This document shows, one piece after another, positions 45,305 through 54,572 of a stretch of 64,000 nt of DNA; the first letter of the stretch is position 1; every line of letters starts with the position of its first letter. Made by a program: the position numbers and the translations under genes. Origin of the DNA: Streptomyces sp. IMTB 2501 (GTDB lineage Bacteria; Actinomycetota; Actinomycetes; Streptomycetales; Streptomycetaceae); assembly GCF_001953885.1 (NCBI RefSeq), contig NZ_MQUS01000027.1, positions 1 through 64,000 of the forward strand. The letters are read 5' to 3'. The notes under the pieces were generated by a model. That model ran no database searches, was not told the DNA's origin, and saw nothing but the letters and a program-made list of their open reading frames with translations.

Positions 45305-46266
45305 CCACCCCTGTCAACCGCCTTCGCCCGCGGCGCTCCTGCCTGGCCGTACCGGGCTCGAACCCCCGCTTCCTGGAGAAGGCGCAGGGCCTCCCCGCCG
45401 ACCAGGTCTTCCTGGACCTGGAGGACGCGTGCGCGCCGCTCGCCAAGCCGGAGGCGCGGCACACCATCGTCAAGTTCCTCAACGAGGGCGACTGGACGGG
45501 CAAGACGCGCGTCGTGCGCGTCAACGACTGGACGACCGAGTGGACGTACCGCGATGTCGTCACGGTCGTCGAGGGCGCGGGCCCGAACCTGGACTGCATC
45601 ATGCTGCCGAAGGTGCAGACGGCCGAGCAGGTCGTCGCCCTGGACCTGCTGCTGACGCAGATCGAGAAGACCATGGGCTTCGAGGTCGGCAAGATCGGCA
45701 TCGAGGCGCAGATCGAGAACGCGCAGGGCCTGAACAACGTCAACGCGATCGCGCAGGCCTCCCCGCGCGTCGAGACGATCATCTTCGGCCCGGCCGACTT
45801 CATGGCCTCCATCAACATGAAGTCGCTGGTCGTGGGCGAGCAGCCGCCCGGCTACCCGGCGGACGCCTACCACTACATCCTGATGAAGATCCTGATGGCC
45901 GCCCGCGCCAACAACCTCCAGGCGATCGACGGCCCCTACCTGCAGATCCGCAACGTGGAGGGTTACCGCGAGGTCGCCCAGCGCGCCGCCGCCCTCGGCT
46001 TCGACGGCAAGTGGGTGCTGCACCCGGGCCAGGTCGAGGCGTCCAACGAGATCTTCTCGCCCTCCCAGGAGGACTACGACCACGCCGAGCTGATCCTGGA
46101 CGCGTACGACTACTACACGTCCGAGGCGGGCGGCAAGAAGGGCTCCGCGATGCTCGGCGACGAAATGATCGACGAGGCCAGCCGCAAGATGGCCCTGGTC
46201 GTCTCCGGCAAGGGCCGGGCCGCCGGCATGCAGCGCACGTCGAAGTTCGAGATCCCCGCCAGCTAA
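45301..46266 (+). CDS. malyl-CoA/beta-methylmalyl-CoA lyase (HpcH/HpaI family)
   Basis: 321 residues. RRSCLAVPGSNPRFLEKA and VFLDLEDACAP match the CitE/HpcH-type aldolase fold, with Glu in IEAQIENAQG and the metal-binding FGPADFMAS segment. In the ethylmalonyl-CoA pathway this enzyme cleaves beta-methylmalyl-CoA to glyoxylate and propionyl-CoA. The ATGA overlap with the mutase gene and 15-base gap to the MaoC gene show it is within the operon. Confidence 0.9.
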   Translation: MTTPVNRLRPRRSCLAVPGSNPRFLEKAQGLPADQVFLDLEDACAPLAKPEARHTIVKFLNEGDWTGKTRVVRVNDWTTEWTYRDVVTVVEGAGPNLDCIMLPKVQTAEQVVALDLLLTQIEKTMGFEVGKIGIEAQIENAQGLNNVNAIAQASPRVETIIFGPADFMASINMKSLVVGEQPPGYPADAYHYILMKILMAARANNLQAIDGPYLQIRNVEGYREVAQRAAALGFDGKWVLHPGQVEASNEIFSPSQEDYDHAELILDAYDYYTSEAGGKKGSAMLGDEMIDEASRKMALVVSGKGRAAGMQRTSKFEIPAS

Positions 46267-46281
46267 GGAGCCCTGAGCGCG

Positions 46282-46794
46282 ATGCAGTTCGGACGCACCT
46301 ACGAGGAGTTCGAGGTCGGCGCGACGTACAAGCACTGGCCGGGCAAGACGGTCACGGAGTACGACGACCACCTGTTCTGTCTCCTCACCATGAACCACCA
46401 CCCGCTCCACATGGACACGAACTATGCGGAGAAGACGACGGACTTCGGCAAGAACGTCGTCGTGGGGAACTACATCTACTCCCTGCTGCTCGGCATGAGC
46501 GTGCCGGACATCTCCGGCAAGGCGATCGCCAACCTGGAGATCGAGTCGCTCAAGCACGTGGCGCCGACCTTCCACGGCGACACCGTCTACGGCGAGACGA
46601 CCGTGCTCGACAAGTGGCCGTCGAAGTCGAAGAACGACCGCGGCATCGTCTACGTCGAGACCAAGGGCTACAAGCAGGACGGCACCCTGGTGTGCGTCTT
46701 CCGCCGCAAGGTCATGGTGCCCACCGAGACGTACATCAAGGAGCGCGGCGGCGAGCAGCCGGGCCGCCCCGAGCTGAAGCAGCAGGAGAAGTAA
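46282..46794 (+). CDS. MaoC-fold hydratase, probable mesaconyl-CoA hydratase
   Basis: 170 residues, a single hot-dog domain. The hydratase-2-type active-site pattern D-x4-H is seen in DDHLFCLLTMNHHPLHMD, followed by GNYIYSLLLGMSV. Alphaproteobacterial mesaconyl-CoA hydratase is about twice as long, so the assignment to that step rests on position between the lyase and the acyl-CoA dehydrogenase. Its TAA shares one base with the next ATG. Confidence 0.85.
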   Translation: MQFGRTYEEFEVGATYKHWPGKTVTEYDDHLFCLLTMNHHPLHMDTNYAEKTTDFGKNVVVGNYIYSLLLGMSVPDISGKAIANLEIESLKHVAPTFHGDTVYGETTVLDKWPSKSKNDRGIVYVETKGYKQDGTLVCVFRRKVMVPTETYIKERGGEQPGRPELKQQEK

Positions 46795-47999
46795 TGGCGC
46801 GCCTCGCCCAGACCGCCGGTCTGACCGACGTCCAGCAGGAGATCCTCTCCACCGTCCGGGACTTTGTCGACAAGGAGATCATTCCTGTCGCCACCGAGCT
46901 GGAGCACCGCGACGAGTACCCGCAGCAGATCGTGGACGGCCTGAAGGAACTCGGCCTGTTCGGTCTGATGATCCCCGAGGAGTACGGCGGCCTGGGCGAG
47001 TCGCTGCTCACCTACGCGCTGTGCGTGGAGGAGATCGCCCGCGGCTGGATGTCGGTGTCCGGCATCATCAACACCCACTTCATCGTCGCGTACATGCTCA
47101 AGCAGCACGGCACGCAGGAGCAGAAGGACCACTTCCTGCCGAGGATGGCCGCCGGCGACATCCGGGGCGCCTTCTCGATGTCGGAGCCGGCCCTGGGCTC
47201 CGACGTGTCCGCGATCACCTCGAAGGCGGTCAAGGACGGCGACGAGTACGTCCTGAACGGTCAGAAGATGTGGCTGACGAACGGCGGTACGTCATCCCTG
47301 GTGGCCGTGCTCGTCCGCAGCGACGAGGGCCACCCCGAGGGCACGGCGCCCCACAAGTCGATGACCACCTTCCTGATCGAGAAGGAGCCCGGCTTCGGCG
47401 AGGTCCGCCCCGGCCTCACGATCCCCGGCAAGATCGAGAAGATGGGCTACAAGGGCGTCGACACGACCGAGCTGATCATGGACGGTCTGCGGCTTCCCGC
47501 CGATCGGGTGCTCGGCGGCGTCACCGGCCGAGGTTTTTACCAAATGATGGACGGTGTCGAGGTCGGCCGCGTCAACGTGGCGGCGCGCGGCTGTGGCGTC
47601 GCCCAGCGCGCCTTCGAGCTGGGTGTGCAGTACGCCCAGCAGCGGCACACCTTCGGCAAGCCGATCGCCCAGCACCAGGCCATTCAGTTCAAGCTCGCGG
47701 AGATGGCGACCAAGGTCGAGGCCGCGCATGCGATGATGGTCAACGCGGCACGCAAGAAGGACTCCGGGGAGCGAAACGACCTTGAGGCCGGGATGGCGAA
47801 GTACCTCGCCTCCGAATACTGCAAGGAGGTCGTGGAGGACGCCTTCCGTATCCACGGCGGGTACGGCTTCTCGAAGGAGTACGAGATCGAGCGTCTCTAC
47901 CGCGAGGCCCCGATGCTGCTCATCGGTGAAGGTACCGCCGAGATCCAGAAAATGATCATCGGGCGCAGGCTGCTCGAAGAGTATCGATTCCAGGGCTGA
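46794..47999 (+). CDS. acyl-CoA dehydrogenase, probable methylsuccinyl-CoA dehydrogenase
   Basis: 401 residues. FSMSEPALGSDVSAITSKA and MWLTNGG match the flavin-contact region; the catalytic Glu is in YREAPMLLIGEGTAEIQ near the C-terminus. It would oxidise methylsuccinyl-CoA to mesaconyl-CoA, passing electrons to ETF. Last gene of the ccr operon by position and followed by a hairpin. The specificity assignment comes from the operon, not from sequence alone. Confidence 0.88.
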   Translation: MARLAQTAGLTDVQQEILSTVRDFVDKEIIPVATELEHRDEYPQQIVDGLKELGLFGLMIPEEYGGLGESLLTYALCVEEIARGWMSVSGIINTHFIVAYMLKQHGTQEQKDHFLPRMAAGDIRGAFSMSEPALGSDVSAITSKAVKDGDEYVLNGQKMWLTNGGTSSLVAVLVRSDEGHPEGTAPHKSMTTFLIEKEPGFGEVRPGLTIPGKIEKMGYKGVDTTELIMDGLRLPADRVLGGVTGRGFYQMMDGVEVGRVNVAARGCGVAQRAFELGVQYAQQRHTFGKPIAQHQAIQFKLAEMATKVEAAHAMMVNAARKKDSGERNDLEAGMAKYLASEYCKEVVEDAFRIHGGYGFSKEYEIERLYREAPMLLIGEGTAEIQKMIIGRRLLEEYRFQG

Positions 48000-48009
48000 A
48001 TGTCCGGAT

Positions 48010-48046
48010 ACGGGGTGTTTTCTTCGAGAAGAAGATCACACCCCGT
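48010..48046 (+). terminator. hairpin ending the ccr operon
   Basis: ACGGGGTGT / ACACCCCGT outer stem of 9 bp with an inner TCTTC/GAAGA stem, ten bases after the dehydrogenase stop. No U-tract. Confidence 0.65.
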
Positions 48047-48169
48047 AGACCGTCTTCGGCCGCCGACTCGGCTGCCTGGCTTGCCCAGTTGCAGCCCGCG
48101 ACCGGTACGATCCCACGGAAAGCCGCCGTCCCCCGTCTTGCGCGGCATCATCCGCTACGAAGGTCATCC

Positions 48170-48826
48170 ATGCCCCACAGCCAAACCTCTGCACCTCGCG
48201 ACAGCCGAGCCGGCGTACGCCTCGCGCGCGGAGCATCGCCGTGGCTTCTCCCGACCGTCGCCACCGCAGCCCTCAGCCTGGCCCGCGCCCGCCGCTCCGG
48301 CGCGGCGAAGGCCGTGGCCGTGCCCGCCACCGCGCTAGCGGCGGGCATGCTGTGGTTCTTCCGCGACCCCGAGCGCGAGATCGGCTCCGGCCGGGTGATC
48401 TCGCCCGCCGACGGCGTGGTGCAGAGCATCATGCCGTGGAAGGACGGACGCACCCGCGTCGCGATCTTCATGAGCCCGCTGAACGTCCACGTCAACCGCG
48501 CGCCCCTCGCGGGCGCGGTGACGTCCGTCGAGCACATCCCCGGCGGCTTTGTTCCGGCTTTCAACAAGGAGAGCGAGAACAACGAGCGCGTAGTCTGGCA
48601 TTTCGACACCGAACTCGGCGACATCGAGATGATCCAGATCGCCGGCGCGGTGGCCCGCCGCATCGTGCCCTACATCCCGGAGGGCACGAAGGTCGAGCAG
48701 GGTGACCGAATCGGTCTGATCCGCTTCGGCTCGCGTGTCGATCTCTACCTGCCCGAGGGCGTGGAGGTCGCGGTCGAGGTCGGACAGAAGACCGTGGCTG
48801 GGGTGACTCGCATTGACCGTGATTGA
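48170..48826 (+). CDS. psd: phosphatidylserine decarboxylase
   Basis: 218 residues from the ATG at 48170 (GAAGG upstream). It is the short form with one or two N-terminal membrane-associated segments, WFFRDPER, MSPLNVHVNRAP, and the self-cleavage site G-S within RFGSRVDLYLP near residue 190. There the Ser becomes the pyruvoyl cofactor. It converts phosphatidylserine to phosphatidylethanolamine at the membrane. The pssA start lies inside its 3' end (overlap of 14 bases), so the two steps of PE synthesis are coupled. Confidence 0.92.
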   Translation: MPHSQTSAPRDSRAGVRLARGASPWLLPTVATAALSLARARRSGAAKAVAVPATALAAGMLWFFRDPEREIGSGRVISPADGVVQSIMPWKDGRTRVAIFMSPLNVHVNRAPLAGAVTSVEHIPGGFVPAFNKESENNERVVWHFDTELGDIEMIQIAGAVARRIVPYIPEGTKVEQGDRIGLIRFGSRVDLYLPEGVEVAVEVGQKTVAGVTRIDRD

Positions 48827-49670
48827 TCCGGAGACCCAGGCGGGCTGGGTGCCCGAGGCCGACGAGGTGGACGACGAGGAGGAGATGCCCCTCTCGCTCC
48901 GCCTGTCGATAGCGGACACCCTCACTCTGGGCAACGCGACGTGCGGCTTCATGGCGGTGTACTTCACCACCACCGGCATCCTGATCCCGCACCTGACAGG
49001 CAATGACGAGTCGGCGGGCATGGCGCGGCACAGCGCCGCCACGGCCGTCATCCTGATGCTCTGCGCTGCCGTCTTCGACCTGTTCGACGGACTGGTCGCG
49101 CGGAAGCTGCGCTCCTCGCCCATGGGCGCTGAGCTGGACAACCTCTCCGACCTGATCAGCTTCGGTCTCGCGCCCGCGTACTTCGTGCTCGTCTACGGCA
49201 TGGTCGCGGACGACGCACACCAGAGAATGGCGGCGCTGGGGGCAATCGTGGTGCTCCTGGCGGTCGTGCTACGCCTGGCCCGCTTCTCGTGCGTGACGAT
49301 GAAGGACGGCATGTTCCAGGGCATGCCCTCGCCGTTCGGCGCGCTCACGGTGGTTTCCATCGTCCTGCTGGAGCTGCCCTTCGTGGCGACCCTGCTGGCG
49401 ATCCTGGGCACAGCCTGGCTGATGGTGAGCCGGGTGGAGTACCCGAAGCCGCGGGGCCGCCTCGCCGGCGCGATGCTCTCCTGGATCGTGCTGTCCATGG
49501 GCCTGCTGGCCGCCTGGGCCTTCGACGCCCCGGGCGGTCAGCTGCTGCTCCAGACCGGCTGTGCGCTGCAACTGGTCATGGGGGCGGTGATTCCGTTGTT
49601 CGCCACGGCTCGGCGGGTGAACAACTTCCGCGACAATCGGCGCGAGGCGCGGGCGGCACAGCTGCCCTGA
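48813..49670 (+). CDS. pssA: CDP-diacylglycerol-serine O-phosphatidyltransferase
   Basis: 285 residues. The start shown is TTG 48813; GTG 48819 is an alternative two codons on. The CDP-alcohol phosphotransferase signature D-G-x2-A-R-x8-G-x3-D-x3-D is complete in FDGLVARKLRSSPMGAELDNLSD. Six or more membrane helices follow. It makes phosphatidylserine from CDP-diacylglycerol and serine, the substrate of the overlapping psd product. A strong terminator follows. Confidence 0.92.
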   Translation: MTVIDPETQAGWVPEADEVDDEEEMPLSLRLSIADTLTLGNATCGFMAVYFTTTGILIPHLTGNDESAGMARHSAATAVILMLCAAVFDLFDGLVARKLRSSPMGAELDNLSDLISFGLAPAYFVLVYGMVADDAHQRMAALGAIVVLLAVVLRLARFSCVTMKDGMFQGMPSPFGALTVVSIVLLELPFVATLLAILGTAWLMVSRVEYPKPRGRLAGAMLSWIVLSMGLLAAWAFDAPGGQLLLQTGCALQLVMGAVIPLFATARRVNNFRDNRREARAAQLP

Positions 49671-49689
49671 CCCTCCGTACCGGCACCGA

Positions 49690-49728
49690 CGGGTGTGGCC
49701 CGAGCCTCCGAGGCTCGGGCCACACCCG
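49690..49728 (+). terminator. strong terminator after pssA
   Basis: 18-bp perfect stem (CGGGTGTGGCCCGAGCCT with its complement) and a 3-base loop, starting 20 bases after the pssA stop and followed by TTTCG. Confidence 0.9.
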
Positions 49729-49898
49729 TTTCGCGTTCAAGAGCTGTGTCCGATTGCCCGTTGAGCAGTCAACTACGGTTGTTCTCCGCCGAGTTGCGAT
49801 GGCCCGCCAGGGGGAGCACGGTGGATTCAGGGGGGTTGTCAGGGGCATATGCCCAACCTCGGGGGGTAACTCTCGCGCAATCCGATGGGAGGACGATC

Positions 49899-51143
49899 GT
49901 GTCCGCCATCAGCATCACTGACCGCAGCATCCAGTTCCAGTCCACCATTCCGGTGAACTCCGGCCAGCAGGTGACCCTGTTCGTGCAGGAGTACGACGGC
50001 ACCCAGCCCGGCCACGACCGCCGGCCGGTGCTGATGCTCCACGGCCGAAGCGCACCGGTGGCCGCGGGGTTCGACCTCATGCTGCCCCACGGCTTCGGCG
50101 ACGGCGGCGCCCAAGACCGCTACAGCTGGGCACGGTCGCTGGCCAAGGACGGCTTCGACGTGTTCATCATGGACCTGCAAGGCAATGGACAGTCCACCCG
50201 GCCGGCGGTGATGGACGATCCCTGCAACGCCAACCCGGGCCAGCAGGAGCCGGTCCTGGTCCCCAACCCGCTCGCCCAGACGTGTGACCCGAAGTACGCG
50301 TTCCAGCTGGGCAATTCCGGGAGCGAGTGGGCGGAGCTGGACGCCGTCGTCCGGTCCATCAGGGGGCTGTCCCCCGACCGGGACAAGCCGATCGAGTTCA
50401 TCGGCTGGTCCGCGGCGGCCTTCGTGATGGGGCCGTACACCATCCAGCACCCGGAGAACGTCGCTCACCTGATCCTGGTGGCCCCGATATTCCCGCCGCA
50501 GGGCCGCTGGTCCACACACATCAACGACCCCTTCGGCCTGCCGCCCAACACCACACTGCCGGTGAACTCGCCGGCGGTCACCTTCGGCTTCCCGCTGAAC
50601 GTCAACAGCAAGTCCAGCTTCGAGCACTCCTGGGACGTCGAGCAGGGCAGCCCGCAGCAGCGGGAGCCGGGCATGGGCGACCAGGTGTGGGAGACGATGA
50701 TCGCCACCGACGACATCGGCCTGAAATGGGGGCGCTTCGAGGTGCCGGACGGCCCGCCCGAGGGCGTGCTGCGCTTCCGGAACACCTACTGGTGGGGCTG
50801 GAACAGCCAGACGGCACCGCTGACGGGCACCGCGGGCACGCCCGTGCTCGGCGGCCAGGTGCCCGTGCTCATCTTCTACGGCGCGCTGGACCGGCAGGCC
50901 AACAACTCGACCACACTGCCCGCGGTCGCGCACTTCTCCGTCCCGGACCTCTACACGGCCATCGCCGGGACACAGAAGCTCATGTTCTGCTACGAGGACG
51001 CCGGACACATGGTGCTCTGGGAGCGCCCGGCCAAGTTCGTGCACCACATGGCGAGGGACTGGCTCAACAACGGCAAGGTGCAGGGCCTCACGACCGGAAG
51101 CTACCTCCGGGACGCGAGCGGCGAGCTCACGCCCCTCCAGTAG
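49899..51143 (+). CDS. alpha/beta hydrolase
   Basis: 414 residues from the GTG at 49899 with GGGAGGA six bases upstream. VLMLHGRSAP gives the oxyanion region, the nucleophile elbow is GWSAA (about residue 168), and the acid and His are probably in FYGALDRQANN and EDAGHMVLWERP. No signal peptide is present, so it is likely cytoplasmic. The family is broad, and the substrate cannot be deduced. Convergent with the glycerate kinase gene. Confidence 0.8.
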   Translation: MSAISITDRSIQFQSTIPVNSGQQVTLFVQEYDGTQPGHDRRPVLMLHGRSAPVAAGFDLMLPHGFGDGGAQDRYSWARSLAKDGFDVFIMDLQGNGQSTRPAVMDDPCNANPGQQEPVLVPNPLAQTCDPKYAFQLGNSGSEWAELDAVVRSIRGLSPDRDKPIEFIGWSAAAFVMGPYTIQHPENVAHLILVAPIFPPQGRWSTHINDPFGLPPNTTLPVNSPAVTFGFPLNVNSKSSFEHSWDVEQGSPQQREPGMGDQVWETMIATDDIGLKWGRFEVPDGPPEGVLRFRNTYWWGWNSQTAPLTGTAGTPVLGGQVPVLIFYGALDRQANNSTTLPAVAHFSVPDLYTAIAGTQKLMFCYEDAGHMVLWERPAKFVHHMARDWLNNGKVQGLTTGSYLRDASGELTPLQ

Positions 51144-51182
51144 TCCGGTAGAGACGCCCTGCCGCGGGGGACACCCGACGGC

Positions 51183-52334
51183 TCAGACCAGCCAGTCCCC
51201 CGCGATCCGCTCCGCCACGTCCTCAAGGATCGGGCCGGCGTCGGCGATGCACCTGGCCACGTCCGGCTCGACCGAGGTCAACGGGTACGCCCGCTCGATA
51301 CCGGCCCGCAGCAGCGCCTCCTCGGGCAGAGCCAGCCGCCCGCACACCGCCACGACCTGCTTGCCCGCCGCCCGAGCCGCAGCAGCAACACCCGCCGGCG
51401 CCTTCCCGTGCAGCGTCTGCTCGTCCAGTGACCCCTCGCCGGTGATCACCATCGAGGCCCGCTCCAGCGCGGGCGCGAAGCCCAGGACGTCCAGCATGAC
51501 CTCGATGCCGGCGCGGAAGCGGGCGCCCAGGAGGAGGGCACCGTACCCGATGCCGCCCGCCGCACCCGCGCCCGGCGCCGCCGCGTACTCGGCGGCGCGC
51601 GGCCCCACGGCCGACTCCAGCACCTGGGCGAAGTGCGCGAGGGCCGCGTCCAGGGCCTCCACGTCGTCCGGCGAGGCGCCCTTCTGCGGGCCGTAGACGG
51701 CCGGCGCGCCCTTCGGGCCGGTCAGCGGGTTGTCGACATCGCTCGCCAGTACCAGTTCCACCTCGGACAGGCGGGGGTCCAGGCCGGACAGGTCGGCGCG
51801 GGCCAGACCGGCGAGGCCACCGCCGCCCGGGGACACCGGGTCGCCGTCCTCGTCGAGGAAGCGGGCGCCCAGCGCCGAGAGCATCCCGGCGCCGCCGTCC
51901 GTCGTGGCGCTGCCGCCGACGCCGAACACGATCGTCCGCGCGCCCGCGTCGAGCGCGGCCCGCAGCAGCTCGCCGGAGCCGTACGTCGAGGCCGTCAGGG
52001 GCGCGAAGACACCGGCCGGCAGGCGCTGCAGGCCGCTCGCCTCGGCCATCTCCACGACCGCGGTGTCGCCGCGCAGCGCGAACGCGGCCGTCACCTCCTG
52101 GCCCAGCGGCCCGGCGACCCGCATCTCGCGCCGCTCGAAACCGGCCGCGACCGCCGCGTCCACGGTCCCGTCGCCGCCGTCGGCCACCGGCAGCGCCTCG
52201 ACCGTCAGGTCCGGTACGACCCGGCGCAGCCCGGCCGTCACCCGCTCGGCGACCTGCACGGCCGTCAGCGAGCCCTTGAACTTGTCCGCGGCGATGAGCA
52301 CCCGACGGTTCTCGTTCACTGCAGCGTCCGCCAC
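51183..52334 (-). CDS. glycerate 2-kinase (GlxK family)
   Basis: 383 residues, GTG start after AAGGGG. VLIAADKFKGSLTA at the N-terminus, PVADGGDGTVDA, GVGGSATTDGGAGML, and ITGEGSLDEQT are signature elements of the type I glycerate kinases. The enzyme phosphorylates D-glycerate in glyoxylate and glycerate assimilation, which fits a genome region that produces glyoxylate through the malyl-CoA lyase, though operon linkage is absent. Confidence 0.92.
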   Translation of the reverse strand: MADAAVNENRRVLIAADKFKGSLTAVQVAERVTAGLRRVVPDLTVEALPVADGGDGTVDAAVAAGFERREMRVAGPLGQEVTAAFALRGDTAVVEMAEASGLQRLPAGVFAPLTASTYGSGELLRAALDAGARTIVFGVGGSATTDGGAGMLSALGARFLDEDGDPVSPGGGGLAGLARADLSGLDPRLSEVELVLASDVDNPLTGPKGAPAVYGPQKGASPDDVEALDAALAHFAQVLESAVGPRAAEYAAAPGAGAAGGIGYGALLLGARFRAGIEVMLDVLGFAPALERASMVITGEGSLDEQTLHGKAPAGVAAAARAAGKQVVAVCGRLALPEEALLRAGIERAYPLTSVEPDVARCIADAGPILEDVAERIAGDWLV

Positions 52335-52484
52335 CTTGCTTACCCCTTGCTCTCCGGGCCCCGCGCACGTCAGGGCCAGTCGCGCCGCTGCGACCTTAAC
52401 CTCAGCAGGCCCCCGTCGTCATGCTCCGACCGAAGGCTGGGAAGCAACGGGGAGCATCCTGGGGAAAACGGGTAGACCCCAGCC

Positions 52485-53069
52485 ATGACCAGCCGACGCC
52501 CCGGATCCGACGATCTCGCCGACCGTGTCCACGGCGGCTGGCTCGGCCGGATCGCGGGCAACATGCTCGGCAAGCCGGTCGAGCAGGGCGAGGTGTGGAC
52601 CCGCGAGCGCATCGACCGGTATCTGCGCAAGACCGCGGCCCTGCCGCTCACCGACTATCTGCCCGAGCCCGCCGACCCGGCCGACGGCGCGGTGCTGCGC
52701 CCGGAGTGGCGCCGGTGCGTGCGCGGCCGGATCCACGGCAGTGAGCGCGACGACGACGTCGACTACGCGATCCTCGGGCCGCACCTGCTGGAGACACACG
52801 GCTTCGGCTTCAGCACCGAGCAGGTCGGCGACCTGTGGCTGCTGCGGCTGCCGTATCTGCAGACCTTCACCGCGGAGCGGGCGGCGTACCGCAACCTCGC
52901 GAACGGGCTGAAACCACCGCTGACGGCGACCGTACGACAATCCGTACCAGGAATGGATCGGCGCGCTGATCCGCGCCGACGCCTACGGCTGGACCCGCCC
53001 CGGCGAACCGGTGGGCGCCGCCGGCCTCGCCCGCCGGGACGCGGTGCTGTCGCACACCGGGAACGGCGT
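52485..53069 (+). pseudogene. ADP-ribosylglycohydrolase, 5' half (frameshifted, split by insertion)
   Basis: It begins MTSRRPGSDDLADRVHGGWLGRIAGNMLGKPVE, the canonical start of DraG-like hydrolases, with metal-binding DDDVDY at about residue 90. At about 52931 an extra G (ACCGTACGAC) shifts the frame. In the corrected frame the family sequence continues YDNPYQEWIGALIRADAYGW and LARRDAVLSHTGNGV. It then ends at about 53069. The rest of the gene is found 10.2 kb away at 63298-63794. The enzyme would remove ADP-ribose from proteins; here it is inactivated twice. Confidence 0.85.
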
Positions 53070-53199
53070 GCAGATCACCGTCGCGTCGTCGCGCGGCAGG
53101 GTGACGCTCGCACCGGCCGCACCATCAAGATCCTCATCGGCGGAGAATCCATCCTTGCCGCCGCCAGCGGCGAACAGCGATGGAAGTGCCGCGACGTCG

Positions 53200-53415
53200 G
53201 CGAGGGCAGGCCCGTTGCCTCGCCGGTACGGTGATCATCGGCTGATAGGAGGCGGTGTCTTCCGGCTCTCCGACGGGGCGGCCATCGGCCTCCACCCAGG
53301 CATGCGCTGCGAACGGCGAAGTCCGCACTCCACTGCACCACGTGGGCCAGGAACCGCGCATCCGGCACAACAGGGCTGTGGCCAAGGACCGTTGCAGGCA
53401 ATAGCGGCCTGAGCA
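53200..53415 (-). pseudogene. lasso-peptide B2 protease fragment
   Basis: Minus-strand sequence reads YCLQRSLATALLCRMRG, WPTWCSGVRTSPF, AAHAWVEADGRPVGEP, YQPMITVP. This is the C-terminal catalytic part of the transglutaminase-like B2 (McjB-like) leader peptidase of lasso-peptide clusters, with Cys, His and Asp of the triad all present. The N-terminal part is absent; sequence beyond 53415 is unrelated. No other lasso-peptide gene (precursor, cyclase, RRE) is recognisable nearby, so it is a stranded relic. Confidence 0.75.
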
Positions 53416-53909
53416 GAGTGTGCTGAGTGGGCGTTTAGGGATGGATGGTGGTGCTAAGTCGCTCCGGTGGTCAACATCCTTCGGGCTGATTCGGACCTTA
53501 CGTGCTCCTTTACGGCCTCCCGGGTGCCGATCCGTGCACCCGGGAGGTCCGCTTCTCAACGCCGAATTCCGTCTGGTTTGGTAATGAGACGGAAGCTCCC
53601 TATCGGGAGGGAGCTTCCGGGCATTTCACGCTGTACGTGTTGGCGGTAAATACGGCAAAGCATGATGAAACGTGGTTTGCGCCCACGTGCGACTCCGACT
53701 CCAGCGTCAGGCCATTGACACCCTCGGTGCGGCGCTCGACACCTCGACGAGCGTTGAGGCAGTCAGCGCCGGTGGCGACGAACCAGCGCCTTCCACCACC
53801 TTCGTCCGCTGACATGGCCGTCAACTACTGCCGTCATCCCATGCAGAAGCCCCGCCAGGACGCACCTGACGGGGCTTCAAATTTGCGGAGGCATTCTACG
53901 GTGTGGTTC
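53416..53909. other. gene-free stretch with three strong hairpins
   Basis: Perfect stems at 53516-53527/53536-53547 (12 bp) and 53591-53601/53608-53618 (11 bp). A near-perfect 14-bp stem lies at 53846-53859/53865-53878. The last could terminate the toxin-immunity operon; the others may be old terminators or element ends. Open frames here have no family signature. Confidence 0.55.
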
Positions 53910-54572
53910 TCAGCATCTGGGTCGGATCGTCGAACTCGGCAAGGAGTCTTGACCGCCTGTAGGTCCATAGTTGGCGGTCAGGGCTGCGGCGTACTCGTCC
54001 GGGACGGTCCGACCCGGGAAGGTCAGCGGAAGATAAGACTCCAACGCGCCCGACACCTCCAGGAAGGGCCCGAACTGCGCGCACCACTCATTCCGTGCAG
54101 TTGCGTTCGGGAAACCCCGGAAAACTGCAACCTCGGGGTCCCTTTCACCCCAGCAACCCCATCTTCCGGAAGGTCCGGTCACAGCGATGACGTTCGCCGA
54201 GATCGCGATCGACCCCATGATGTCGCCGCCCGGCTCATAACCGATCGCGGCCCAATAGTCGTCCACGTCAGCCTCGACGGACAACGACATCGCCGGGTAC
54301 ATCCGATACTCCGGGAGGTAGAACGCATCACAGTCCGGCTCAAGAACCAGCAGTTCGACGCGCCCGTCGCCATGCCACCGGGCCATCGCGCAGAGCGCCG
54401 GCCAGAACTCCGGAGTGAGGACCGCATCGAACTCACAGAACAGCGAGTCCCCCGCATCCTCCTTGAAGACCTGGTCGGGCAACCTGGCGTCAAGGTCGAA
54501 GGTGACTGCGCCGCGGGAGCGAACATCCAGGTAGCCGTTGCGATCGATCACAATCGAATCCACCTCTGCCAT
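53910..54572 (-). CDS. putative immunity protein for the ALF-repeat toxin
   Basis: 220 residues, acidic, no signal peptide. The ATG shares one base with the toxin stop (TGATG), the arrangement expected for toxin-immunity pairs. I do not recognise the family; it contains a beta-rich middle (VELLVLEPDCDAFYLPEY, DDYWAAIGYEP) and several Trp and Cys residues. Role is inferred from position and size: it would bind the toxin C-terminal domain inside the producing cell. Confidence 0.65.
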   Translation of the reverse strand: MAEVDSIVIDRNGYLDVRSRGAVTFDLDARLPDQVFKEDAGDSLFCEFDAVLTPEFWPALCAMARWHGDGRVELLVLEPDCDAFYLPEYRMYPAMSLSVEADVDDYWAAIGYEPGGDIMGSIAISANVIAVTGPSGRWGCWGERDPEVAVFRGFPNATARNEWCAQFGPFLEVSGALESYLPLTFPGRTVPDEYAAALTANYGPTGGQDSLPSSTIRPRC

